From Maribacter sp. MMG018 (GTDB lineage: Bacteria > Bacteroidota > Bacteroidia > Flavobacteriales > Flavobacteriaceae), in assembly GCF_018100785.1 (NCBI RefSeq), contig NZ_JAGJEC010000001.1, positions 186,001-250,000 of the forward strand: 64,000 nucleotides of DNA, in the 5' to 3' direction. The stretch's first letter is position 1. Every line of letters starts with the position of its first letter. Both the position numbers and the translations under genes were made by a program. A model generated the notes under the pieces. The model did no database searches, was not told the origin of the DNA, and saw nothing but the letters and a program-made list of their open reading frames with translations. Below are positions 52,023 through 60,781 of the stretch, in pieces.

Positions 52023-53090
52023 ATGTTTATTCTCGATGCCCACCTAGACCTATCCATGAACGCCATGGAATGGAACCGCGACCTTACCTTACCGGTATCC
52101 GAAATCAGAAAAAGAGAAAAAGGCATGGTCGACAAACCTGACCGAGGAAAGAACACCGTTTCTTTAGATGCCATGAGAAAAGGAAATATAGGTCTTTGCG
52201 TCGCCACACAAATAGCGAGATATGTAAAACCCGACAATAAATTACCAGGTTGGCATTCGCCACAACAGGCATGGGCCCAAACCCAAGGCCAATTGGCATG
52301 GTATAAAGCCATGGAAGATGCCGGTGAAATGATTCAGATCACCAATAAAAAAGCATTGACCGCGCATTTGAAAGCATGGGAGAACGATAAAGAAAATACT
52401 CCTATAGGATACATTTTAAGTTTAGAAGGTGCAGATTCCATTATAGACCTATCTTACCTACAAAAGTCGTACGACCAAGGGTTACGAGCTATTGGCCCTG
52501 CACATTACGGTCCGGGAACATATGCCTTTGGAACAGACTCTATAGGCGGTATCGGTAAAAAAGGAAAAGAGCTACTTAAAGAAATACAGCGTCTTCAACT
52601 TATTTTAGATGCCACCCATTTATGTGACCAAAGTTTTTGGGAAACAATGGATATATATGAAGGTGCCATTTGGGCAAGCCATAATAATTGCAGAAAATTT
52701 GTGGATCACAACCGTCAGTTTTCCGATGATCAACTAAAAGAACTTATTAATAGAAATGCGGTCATAGGTATGGCCTTGGATGCTTGGATGATGGTACCCA
52801 ACTGGGTACGCGGCAAATCTACACCAGAAAGTACCGGCGTGTCATTGAACCATATGATACAGAACATAGACCATATATGCCAATTGGCCGGAAACTCGCT
52901 ACATGTTGGCATTGGCACCGATCTAGATGGTGGCTTTGGCCTGGAACAGTCCCCAAAAGATCTGGATACGATCGCCGATCTACAAAAAATTCCCGGGTTA
53001 TTAAAAGATAGGGGGTATCACATGCAGGATATTGAAAACATAATGAGCAAGAACTTTATTCGTTTTCTAGAGGAAAACTTGGCCAACTAA
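52023..53090 (+). CDS. Membrane dipeptidase family M19, cytoplasmic form
   Basis: A 355-residue M19 (renal dipeptidase-like) zinc hydrolase. Metal residues: His7 and Asp9 in FILDAHLDLSMN, Glu in LSLEGADSI near residue 137, and His in LILDATHLCDQS and WASHNNCRKF. The ending GIGTDLDGGFGLEQSP is typical. Unlike the mammalian enzyme it has no signal or GPI signal. M19 enzymes accept dipeptides with a D- or dehydro residue at the C-terminal side, consistent with the D-amino-acid enzymes in this operon. It starts one base after the upstream stop. Confidence 0.87.
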   Translation: MFILDAHLDLSMNAMEWNRDLTLPVSEIRKREKGMVDKPDRGKNTVSLDAMRKGNIGLCVATQIARYVKPDNKLPGWHSPQQAWAQTQGQLAWYKAMEDAGEMIQITNKKALTAHLKAWENDKENTPIGYILSLEGADSIIDLSYLQKSYDQGLRAIGPAHYGPGTYAFGTDSIGGIGKKGKELLKEIQRLQLILDATHLCDQSFWETMDIYEGAIWASHNNCRKFVDHNRQFSDDQLKELINRNAVIGMALDAWMMVPNWVRGKSTPESTGVSLNHMIQNIDHICQLAGNSLHVGIGTDLDGGFGLEQSPKDLDTIADLQKIPGLLKDRGYHMQDIENIMSKNFIRFLEENLAN

Positions 53091-53182
53091 GCGTAAGAGG
53101 CTACATTAATCGATTTTAACAACCTGTTAAGTAGCAGTGGCAGGGTATTTGTTATCTTTATTCTATTAGTACGATTATACCA

Positions 53183-53830
53183 ATGAATAAGCACAACTCT
53201 TTATTTGTCGTTTTTTGTCTTCTTTTTTTTGGATGGGTCAGTGCCCAAGGCGATTTACCTACCCAAAATCCTTTAAAGATAGAAACTGCCAACAAACTGG
53301 ACAGTAAAGGTACATCGACTTCAGGTACCGTATTGAATATACCATCGGTAATCAAAGAGCAGCCAAAATTGGATATGACCAAGGGCAACCCCGTAAAAAT
53401 GCTACCCGATGAAGAATTGGTACAAGCGGGAACGGGGCTAAAGATAGACCCTCGTATTGGACCTGGTGAAAGATACGGCGGTTCGGGCCAATTTTTCGGG
53501 GACCAATATTTAGGCGATATTAAAAGCAACGGAAAATTTATAGGTATTGTTTGTAGGGACCATGAATTCGTAGACGGTGACCGGGTCAAAATTTATGTGA
53601 ACGATGCTGTAGTAGAACCCAATGTATTGCTTACCGGTGCCTTCAAGGGTATTAATGTAGATTTACAACCCGGTTTCAACAAAATAGATTTTGAAGCACT
53701 CAACCACGGTTCTTCGGCACCTAATACCGCGCAAGTGGATGTCTATGATGATAAAGGACAGTTGTTATATTCCAACAAATGGCTTCTTTCCTCTGGATCA
53801 AAGGCCACATTGATAGTTACCAAAGAATAA
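53183..53830 (+). CDS. Secreted protein of unknown function
   Basis: A 215-residue protein with a clear signal peptide (about 1-21, ending GWVSAQ). The mature part is rich in Asp, Gly and Pro with a low-complexity first third and a beta-rich last half containing DGDRVKIYVNDAVVEPNVLL and NKIDFEALNHGS, which suggests an Ig-like or jelly-roll fold. I do not recognise a family. A near-consensus -7 element (TATCTTTA) lies at 53153-53160, 22 bases before the ATG. It converges on the acylase gene. Confidence 0.55.
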   Translation: MNKHNSLFVVFCLLFFGWVSAQGDLPTQNPLKIETANKLDSKGTSTSGTVLNIPSVIKEQPKLDMTKGNPVKMLPDEELVQAGTGLKIDPRIGPGERYGGSGQFFGDQYLGDIKSNGKFIGIVCRDHEFVDGDRVKIYVNDAVVEPNVLLTGAFKGINVDLQPGFNKIDFEALNHGSSAPNTAQVDVYDDKGQLLYSNKWLLSSGSKATLIVTKE

Positions 53831-53836
53831 AATCAT

Positions 53837-56017
53837 CTATTTTCTAGCTCCCGGATTATAAGTTTCTACGGCACGTTTTAAAACATCTTCACGATAATAG
53901 GCCGCATCTTTCCAATCGATATTGATATATTTTTGTGTCTGGTCATTAAAATGGGGCGATTTTGGATCTCCACTTTGTCCCCCTGCCAAAATAGTTTTTG
54001 CCTTTACCTTATCGCCAAACTCAACGGCCGCCACAAAGCTATTGCCCCTTGTGCCGTATATCTTTTTGGCGCCCGGAGCCGTATATCTTGCACCATATGC
54101 CGCCAAAGCCCCCCAAGTACCTGAAGCAAAACCTACCCCTACACTGGGAAGACTATCGTTAAAGGCTTGTTTTATATCGCCATTTAATCTTTGATACCTA
54201 TTGACCTCTCCCCATGGAATTTCCCATGAACCAAAATCAGTTTCTAAATTGCCCACTACTTCTTCGAATAAACCAAGTTTTTCGCTATCGGGCGAATCGC
54301 TTCCCCAAAACTCTATCAACTCCATGCCATTAAGACCCTCTGGCCTCTTTGCCTTTTTATAACTAATAGTGCCATAAAAATGGGCCAAGGTCATGGCTAC
54401 GGACTCTTTGGATGTTTTATAATCCCATTTCCGCAACACATCAATAGCTCCTTTCAAGTTTGGTTTTGGATGAGCGTCACACGCTTTTACCAACCCGGGG
54501 ACCAAGGCTTCAAAAGCAGGCAGATATGGGTCATGTGCCAATTGGATCAAACTATCTAAAGTGTAGCCTTTTCTATCGGTCAATAATGCTATGGCATGCA
54601 CTCCCCTAAAATTCTCTTGATCACGAGACATGTAATACGGGTAGTCCTCTTTTTTAGGGCTAAACTCCGCTGCCGAGGTAAACGGTGTGGAATTACAGTT
54701 TTGGATCCAACCGTTTTCCGGATTTAACACCAAAATATTCTCATCCACGGTATGCAGCCCTTGCCAATCGGTTCTGGGGTCGCTGCCATCTACTGGCTCA
54801 GAATAGTTAAACTGTACATCTCGTTTAGGAACAAAGTTCCCATGAAAGTAGGCAATATTGCCTTCGGCATCGGCATATACCGTATTATTGGAAGAATTTG
54901 TTCTAATGTCCATCATTTTCCTAAAACCTTTATACCCATCTTGTTTGGTTCTGATATAGGATTGTTCCAAGGCCTTTACCGGTTCCCACATCATGGCAGA
55001 AGCCGTCCATTGGCCATCTTCCAAATGGGTAATGGGGCCGTGGTGGGTTCGGTAGGCGGGAAAGGATTTTTCCTTTAGCGAATCCCCATCCTTATACTTT
55101 AAAACAATTTCATATGATTCTACTTCGCGTAATTCCTCCCCATATTGATATAACAGCTTATCCTCCTTTTTTACAATGGTTTCCTTAAACTCGTCCATCA
55201 CATCGGTATAGGTAGAAGTGTGCATCCAGCCGGTCTTTTCATTAAACCCTTGATACACAAAAAACTGTCCCCAAGTAACCGCACCATATGCATTTAGCCC
55301 TTCTTCGCTTACCACATGCACCTCGCCCCTAAAATAAAATGAAGTATGCGGATTTATGAGCAACATGGTATTACCGGACTGCGTTAATTCTCCTGAAATG
55401 GCAATGCCGTTAGAACCCTGGGGCTCTTCCATTTCCTCTTTTTTCTTCATTTCCAAAAGCTCCATTTCCGGCAGCTCCATACCACTTTCGTAAAAAGCCT
55501 TTATTTTTTTTGTAGCTATTCTTTCAATGTCCCCACCAATACTGCCTTCGCTAAAATACATGGGCATCCAAGGCTCAAAACGATCCAGCAATTTTGGTTT
55601 TACTTCTGGGTGGGTGTACAAATAATAATTTATGCCGTCCGCAAAGGCATCACAAAGCTCTTGCAACCATTTGGGACTTTTTTCATAATTGGCTTTCGCC
55701 TCTTCTTCGGTCATAAACAATTTGGCCCTTAGATCACTGTAAATTGCTTCTTCCCCTTCTATCTCTGCCAATCTTCCGGTAGCCCATATATAATTTTGCT
55801 CTACCCTATTAAAATCATCTTCGCATTGGGCGTACAAGAGGCCAAAAACGGCATCGGCATCGGTTTTACCATATATATGGGGCACCCCAAAATCATCCCT
55901 TATAATTTCAACATTAGATGCCCGTGTCTTCCATTTTTCCAATTCTGAAGTATCATTGGTTTCAGACTTACAGGCGAAAATCAGTAAAAAAGCAACAAAA
56001 TATAGAATGCGTTTCAT
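53837..56017 (-). CDS. Ntn-hydrolase acylase of the penicillin amidase/AHL acylase family, lipoprotein
   Basis: A 726-residue S45-type acylase anchored by a lipoprotein signal (FLLIFAC, Cys16). The precursor would cut itself before Ser202 in QGSNGIAISG, giving an alpha chain of about 200 and a beta chain of about 525 residues. The alpha chain opens with IIRDDFGVPHIYGKTDADA, the usual start. Family members deacylate N-acyl homoserine lactones (PvdQ, QuiP), penicillins or other N-acyl amines, and which of these applies cannot be told here. A 20-residue Met/Glu/Lys-rich spacer (about 180-199) precedes the cut site. Confidence 0.83.
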   Translation of the reverse strand: MKRILYFVAFLLIFACKSETNDTSELEKWKTRASNVEIIRDDFGVPHIYGKTDADAVFGLLYAQCEDDFNRVEQNYIWATGRLAEIEGEEAIYSDLRAKLFMTEEEAKANYEKSPKWLQELCDAFADGINYYLYTHPEVKPKLLDRFEPWMPMYFSEGSIGGDIERIATKKIKAFYESGMELPEMELLEMKKKEEMEEPQGSNGIAISGELTQSGNTMLLINPHTSFYFRGEVHVVSEEGLNAYGAVTWGQFFVYQGFNEKTGWMHTSTYTDVMDEFKETIVKKEDKLLYQYGEELREVESYEIVLKYKDGDSLKEKSFPAYRTHHGPITHLEDGQWTASAMMWEPVKALEQSYIRTKQDGYKGFRKMMDIRTNSSNNTVYADAEGNIAYFHGNFVPKRDVQFNYSEPVDGSDPRTDWQGLHTVDENILVLNPENGWIQNCNSTPFTSAAEFSPKKEDYPYYMSRDQENFRGVHAIALLTDRKGYTLDSLIQLAHDPYLPAFEALVPGLVKACDAHPKPNLKGAIDVLRKWDYKTSKESVAMTLAHFYGTISYKKAKRPEGLNGMELIEFWGSDSPDSEKLGLFEEVVGNLETDFGSWEIPWGEVNRYQRLNGDIKQAFNDSLPSVGVGFASGTWGALAAYGARYTAPGAKKIYGTRGNSFVAAVEFGDKVKAKTILAGGQSGDPKSPHFNDQTQKYINIDWKDAAYYREDVLKRAVETYNPGARK

Positions 56018-56062
56018 CGAAATGGTTTTATAAGGTATGAAGTTACACTTTTGATATCAATT

Positions 56063-57121
56063 TTACCAGCTGCCACTAGCTCCACCACCACCAGAACTTC
56101 CACCCCCACCAGAGAACGAGCTAGAACTTCCGCCAGAAGAACCACTACCCGAACTTAGGGCATGGGTTCCCGAAGAAGAGAATGTTCTCCTATAATAGAC
56201 CTCATCATTTTTAATCCACGATATCTTCAAATCTTTCTTGCCTTCCAATTTCAGTTTTATAAGGGCAATACATGCGGCTATTCCATAAAAGGGTACTAAT
56301 CCCCACCATAAATTATACGGATTGTCCAAGACGCCTTCCATAATAGTATCGATATGGTTACTAGAAGTATAGACACTATAGCCAACACCTAACGGAATAA
56401 CAACAAAAGCCAGTGCAAATAAGGATGAGAAAGAACTGGAGATAAGCATAAAAAAACCAGGTATAACCCCTAACTTCCCCATAAAAACACCCCTGAACAC
56501 CTCAACCAGCACCCTATAACCACTATAAAAAAGAAACCCGCCTACCCCTACAAACACCAATACAAATACCCCCATGAAAATAAATCCAATAATTTCTCCC
56601 TTACGTTCGCTTGCCGCGATATCATTTTTAAATTCCTCTATAGCCTCCGGATTGTTTAAAAACTCAATTATTTGATCTACACCGTCATCTATTCCCTCGT
56701 AGTAACGTTCCTTTTTAAAAAGCGGAATCATTGTATTTCTAATAATCCTCGAGGCCACGGCATCTGTAATATAGGGTTCTAAGCCGTAGCCTACTTCAAT
56801 ACGCACTTCCCTGTCCGATTCCGCGAATAAGATTAAGAGCCCATTGTCTTTTCCACTAGCACCTACACCATTTTGGTTAAAAAGACCATTGGCATACCCC
56901 TCTATGGTTTCAAAACCCAACTGCTCTATAGTAACGACCACCACTTGATTTGTGGTTTCCTTTTCAAAATCCTGCAATTTTTGATTTAATCTTCGTGCTT
57001 CTTCGCTAGAGAATATATGGGCACTATCGGTGACAAAATCGCGTAGTTCGTAATACTGTTGTTGTCCACGGGCACACATGAAACTCAGCAAAAAAAGAAT
57101 GATAAAGGTTTTTTTGTACAT
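56063..57121 (-). CDS. TPM-domain membrane protein with Gly/Ser-rich tail
   Basis: A 352-residue exported protein: signal peptide 1-19, TPM domain about 22-165 (VTDSAHIFSSEEARRLNQKL, then DNGLLILFAESDREVRIEVGYGLE and ITDAVASRIIRN), two or three TM segments about 180-285, a short soluble stretch, and a C-terminal tail of Gly and Ser ending GGGGASGSW. TPM domain proteins have been described with phosphatase-like activity in plants, and in bacteria they are often membrane stress proteins; role unknown here. The Gly/Ser tail is typical for the family. Confidence 0.82.
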   Translation of the reverse strand: MYKKTFIILFLLSFMCARGQQQYYELRDFVTDSAHIFSSEEARRLNQKLQDFEKETTNQVVVVTIEQLGFETIEGYANGLFNQNGVGASGKDNGLLILFAESDREVRIEVGYGLEPYITDAVASRIIRNTMIPLFKKERYYEGIDDGVDQIIEFLNNPEAIEEFKNDIAASERKGEIIGFIFMGVFVLVFVGVGGFLFYSGYRVLVEVFRGVFMGKLGVIPGFFMLISSSFSSLFALAFVVIPLGVGYSVYTSSNHIDTIMEGVLDNPYNLWWGLVPFYGIAACIALIKLKLEGKKDLKISWIKNDEVYYRRTFSSSGTHALSSGSGSSGGSSSSFSGGGGSSGGGGASGSW

Positions 57122-57146
57122 GGTCGTATGTTATAATACTGTTCCT

Positions 57147-57154
57147 CAAATATA
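57147..57154 (-). promoter_or_regulatory. Candidate -7 box for the TPM gene
   Basis: The minus strand reads TATATTTG, an exact TAnnTTTG match, 25 bases before the ATG at 57121. No TTG at 19-base spacing. Confidence 0.4.
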
Positions 57155-57255
57155 AAAAACCCTTCATCAGAACATAGAATCAATTTTAAAACTACAGGAA
57201 GAAACTTTTGATTCCTTAGATTTAAAGTAACTTGCACCTTAATATCCAGTACTAT

Positions 57256-58995
57256 ATGTCAGAAAAAAAAGTTAGCATCCTTACCGCGTTCAAAACCATA
57301 ATTTGGCCTAGAAGAAAGCTTGTTTTTATTGGACTTTTATTGATAGTCATTAGCAAGGCGGCCAGTTTTGTGGCCCCCATTTCGTTACGTTATTTTTTGG
57401 ACGACATCGTACCCAACAAAAACTACGATTTACTAAAAGTATTGGTAGGCGTTGTTATATTTTCTTTTTTGGTCCAAGGCATTATGTCTTTTTTATTGAC
57501 GAAAGTACTTAGCATTCAGGCTCAATTTATGATTTCCGAACTTAGGGCCCAAGTACAAAAACAAGTGTTGGCACTGCCCATTCGCTTTTTTGACAACACC
57601 AAATCAGGCGGACTGGTATCTCGTATTATGAGCGATGTTGAAGGCGTACGAAACCTCATCGGCACAGGACTGGTACAATTGGTAGGTGGTTCCATTACCG
57701 CCATCGTCTCTTTAATATTATTATTGCGGATAAGCCCCACCATGACTTTATTGACCTTTATTCCCTTACTCTTGTTTGCCTTTATAGCCCTAAAGGCCTT
57801 TAAGATCATACGCCCCGTATTTAGGGAACGTGGAAAGATCAATGCCGAGGTAAAAGGTCGTTTAACAGAAACCCTGGGAGGCATTCGGGTGATAAAGGGA
57901 TTTAATGCAGAGGAACAAGAAGCAAAGGTTTTTGAAGAAGGGGTACACAAATTATACAGGAACGTAAAAAAGAGCCTGACCGCAACAGCGATTATGACCA
58001 GTTCCTCTACCTTTTTGTTGGGACTTGCCACTACAGGCATAATGATGGGATATGGCGGATACAAAATGATGCAGGGAGAGCTAACGACCGGCGAATATTT
58101 TGAATTTACATTTTTATTGGCCCTAATGGTCGCTCCGATCGTGCAGATGAGCAATGTCGGAAGTCAGCTCACAGAGGCCCTTGCAGGTTTGGACCGTACC
58201 GAAGAGTTAATGAACCAAATCACGGAAGCCGATGAAAAAGACCGCACCATTGTTCTTAAAAATATCAAAGGCGATGTCGTCTTTAAGGACGTTTCTTTTG
58301 CCTATGAGGAAGACAAAGACGTTTTGCACAACATAAGCTTTGAGGCAAAATCTGGCGATGTTATTGCACTTGTCGGAAGTTCTGGTTCTGGAAAATCTAC
58401 GATTGCCGGTTTGGCCGCCAGTTTTTTGAATCCGGATTCAGGCATCATCACTATTGACGGGCATGACCTGACAAAGGTAGACCTTACCAGTTTCCGTCAG
58501 TTTTTAGGGGTGGTTCTTCAAGATGATTTTTTATTCGAAGGCACCATACGCGACAACATCCTTTTCCCTAGGCCCAATGCTTCGGAAGCAGAACTTGATG
58601 CTGCCGTAAAAGCTGCCTATGTAGATGAGTTTACCGATCGCTTCGATGATGGCCTGGACACCTTGATCGGAGAACGGGGCGTAAAACTATCCGGTGGGCA
58701 ACGTCAACGTATCGCCATTGCCCGGGCCGTACTAGCGGATCCCAGAATTTTAATATTGGACGAAGCCACTTCCAATCTCGATACAGAAAGTGAAGCCCTA
58801 ATTCAAAAAAGTTTGGCCGAACTCACAAAGGGAAGAACCACCTTTGTTATTGCACACCGCTTAAGTACCATTAGAAAAGCCAATCAGATTTTGGTTATTG
58901 AGAATGGCCGTATTGCCGAACAAGGCACCCACGAAGAACTGATCGCCAAAGAAGGCAGGTACTACAATCTATTTACCTACCAAGCAAGAATATAA
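57256..58995 (+). CDS. ABC exporter, fused permease and ATPase (MsbA/MDR-like)
   Basis: A 579-residue half-transporter with six TM helices (about 20-300) and a nucleotide-binding domain. The ATPase motifs are Walker A GSSGSGKST, signature LSGGQRQRIAIARA, Walker B ILILDEATSNLD, and the switch His in IAHRLST. As a homodimer it would export a lipid, drug or peptide. I chose the ATG at 57256 (MSEKKVSIL); a TTG at 57232 would add eight residues. It stands alone, divergent from the TPM gene. Confidence 0.9.
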   Translation: MSEKKVSILTAFKTIIWPRRKLVFIGLLLIVISKAASFVAPISLRYFLDDIVPNKNYDLLKVLVGVVIFSFLVQGIMSFLLTKVLSIQAQFMISELRAQVQKQVLALPIRFFDNTKSGGLVSRIMSDVEGVRNLIGTGLVQLVGGSITAIVSLILLLRISPTMTLLTFIPLLLFAFIALKAFKIIRPVFRERGKINAEVKGRLTETLGGIRVIKGFNAEEQEAKVFEEGVHKLYRNVKKSLTATAIMTSSSTFLLGLATTGIMMGYGGYKMMQGELTTGEYFEFTFLLALMVAPIVQMSNVGSQLTEALAGLDRTEELMNQITEADEKDRTIVLKNIKGDVVFKDVSFAYEEDKDVLHNISFEAKSGDVIALVGSSGSGKSTIAGLAASFLNPDSGIITIDGHDLTKVDLTSFRQFLGVVLQDDFLFEGTIRDNILFPRPNASEAELDAAVKAAYVDEFTDRFDDGLDTLIGERGVKLSGGQRQRIAIARAVLADPRILILDEATSNLDTESEALIQKSLAELTKGRTTFVIAHRLSTIRKANQILVIENGRIAEQGTHEELIAKEGRYYNLFTYQARI

Positions 58996-59064
58996 CAGGT
59001 AGCCAATAATAATTGGTGAACGGTCTAAAAAGAACTTACGTACCTAAACCCTTACATACCGACC

Positions 59065-59397
59065 TTAAAGTTCTTCTGGAGCCAGCTCTACTTCGAGTCC
59101 GTCCATTTCTTCCGAGATATGTAACTGACAACCCAAACGGCTATTTTCTTTTACATTAAAAGCCTCGGCAAGCATTGCTTCTTCATCATCCGACTTTTCG
59201 GGAAGCTCATGATCCGATAAAACATAGCATTGGCAAGAGGCACACATGGCCATACCGCCACAGATACCTATAGTACCTTCAGGAGCCAGTTCGTACGACC
59301 GTACTACCTCCATAAGGTTCATGTTCATATCGGTCGGAGCCTCTATTTCATGCATTACGCCATCACGGTCCGTAATCTTTAATTTAATATCGGTCAT
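59065..59397 (-). CDS. [2Fe-2S] ferredoxin
   Basis: A 110-residue ferredoxin of the adrenodoxin/plant type. The cluster ligands are CGGMAMCASC (C-x5-C-x2-C) and a fourth Cys in RLGCQL. The N-terminus ITDRDGVMHEIEAP opens the beta-grasp fold. It lies one base after the stop of the reductase gene, so the two are almost certainly co-transcribed and the reductase is its likely electron donor. Confidence 0.9.
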   Translation of the reverse strand: MTDIKLKITDRDGVMHEIEAPTDMNMNLMEVVRSYELAPEGTIGICGGMAMCASCQCYVLSDHELPEKSDDEEAMLAEAFNVKENSRLGCQLHISEEMDGLEVELAPEEL

Positions 59398-59398
59398 C

Positions 59399-60457
59399 TT
59401 AATCTATCGCTTTAATTACGGCTTTTGGCGCCTCTTTCTTAGTTCCGTCGAAACCACTGACCCCACCTACGGTCGTGTATTTCATCACATATTTTTTATC
59501 GGGGAATATTCGTTGGTAAGCACTTTGGCACATTAAGGTAGCCTCATGAAAACCACATAAGATCAATTTTAATTTTCCTGGATACGTATTTACGTCACCG
59601 ATAGCATAGATGCCCGGTACATTGGTCTGATAATCGAAGGTATCTACCTTAATGGCATTTTTCTCTATTTCCAAGCCCCAGTTGGCAATCGGGCCCAATT
59701 TTGGGGAAAGTCCGAACAATGGGATAAAGTTATCTACCTCCAATGTTATATGCTCTACCTCTGCTGCCGATTTTTTGATCGTTACCGACTCTAATTTACC
59801 TTCACCGTGTAGGCCAACGATTTCTGCCGGGGTAATCAGGTTGATTTTACCTTCGTTCTTTAATTCCTGTACTTTTTCTACGGAATCCAAGGCACCCCTA
59901 AACTCGTTTCTTCTATGTACCAAGGTGACCTCACTGGCAACATCGGTTAAAAAGATACTCCAATCCAGGGCAGAATCACCTCCACCGGCAATGACCACCT
60001 TTTTGTCCCTATAAATTTCAGGGTCTTTTATCATGTAGGCAATACCGTTATCCTCGTACTGGGCAAGATTCTCCAACAATGGTTTTCTCGGCTCAAAACT
60101 ACCCAATCCGCCAGCGATGGCAACAACGGGGGCATTGTGCTTTGTTCCTTTGTTGGTAGTCACCACAAAAGTTCCATCTTCTAACTTATCAATGGTCTCC
60201 GCCCTTTCACCAAGCGTAAAGGTTGGTTGAAAAGGTTTTATCTGCTCCATTAAATTATCTACTAGGTCTCCTGCCAATACTTCAGGAAAACCAGGTATAT
60301 CGTAGATGGGTTTTTTAGGGTATATTTCTGAACATTGCCCGCCCGGTTGCGGCAACGCATCTATAAGATGGCATTTTAACTTTAATAATCCTGCTTCAAA
60401 AACTGCGAAAAGTCCTGTGGGGCCAGCCCCAATAATTAGAATATCTGTCTTAATCAT
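59399..60457 (-). CDS. Thioredoxin-reductase-like ferredoxin-NADP reductase
   Basis: A 352-residue flavoprotein with ILIIGAGPTGLFAVFEAG (FAD), KVVIAGGGDSALDW (NADPH, near 155-168) and GIYAIGDVNTYPGKLK (FAD, near 275). The CxxC redox pair of thioredoxin reductase is missing, as in the homodimeric TrxR-like ferredoxin/flavodoxin-NADP reductases of many Bacteroidota and Firmicutes. The adjacent ferredoxin supports this. I chose the ATG at 60457, one codon after a TTG. The pair lies close to NifU and Mrp genes, an Fe-S theme. Confidence 0.87.
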   Translation of the reverse strand: MIKTDILIIGAGPTGLFAVFEAGLLKLKCHLIDALPQPGGQCSEIYPKKPIYDIPGFPEVLAGDLVDNLMEQIKPFQPTFTLGERAETIDKLEDGTFVVTTNKGTKHNAPVVAIAGGLGSFEPRKPLLENLAQYEDNGIAYMIKDPEIYRDKKVVIAGGGDSALDWSIFLTDVASEVTLVHRRNEFRGALDSVEKVQELKNEGKINLITPAEIVGLHGEGKLESVTIKKSAAEVEHITLEVDNFIPLFGLSPKLGPIANWGLEIEKNAIKVDTFDYQTNVPGIYAIGDVNTYPGKLKLILCGFHEATLMCQSAYQRIFPDKKYVMKYTTVGGVSGFDGTKKEAPKAVIKAID

Positions 60458-60527
60458 CAAAAAGCGCTATTAAATCTGGCTAAATTACTATCGGGTAGAT
60501 TATAATTTTATGATTTTTGTCAAGTTA

Positions 60528-60779
60528 TTATCCTTGAACGTTAATTACCTCTACCACTTGTGGGGCATATTTTTTAATGGTCATTTCCACGCCACTCTTC
60601 AATGTCATCTGATTAACACTGCAACCTACACATGCACCATGAAGCTTTACCTTGACCGAGTTTTCATTATCAATGGATATTAATGATATATCACCGCCAT
60701 CACTCTGTAAAAAAGGACGTATTTCTTCCAACGCCTTTTCTACTTTATCTCTTAGATCACCTGAAGTCATTGTCGTCAT
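60528..60779 (-). CDS. NifU C-terminal domain protein (Fe-S carrier)
   Basis: An 83-residue protein consisting only of the NifU C-terminal domain: KVKLHGACVGCSVNQMTLKSG with the CxxC (Cys-Val-Gly-Cys) that binds a transferable Fe-S cluster, preceded by FLQSDGGDISLISI. It starts two bases after the stop of the Mrp gene, which indicates coupled synthesis. Both act in Fe-S cluster assembly or delivery in the cytoplasm. Confidence 0.9.
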   Translation of the reverse strand: MTTMTSGDLRDKVEKALEEIRPFLQSDGGDISLISIDNENSVKVKLHGACVGCSVNQMTLKSGVEMTIKKYAPQVVEVINVQG

Positions 60780-60781
60780 AG

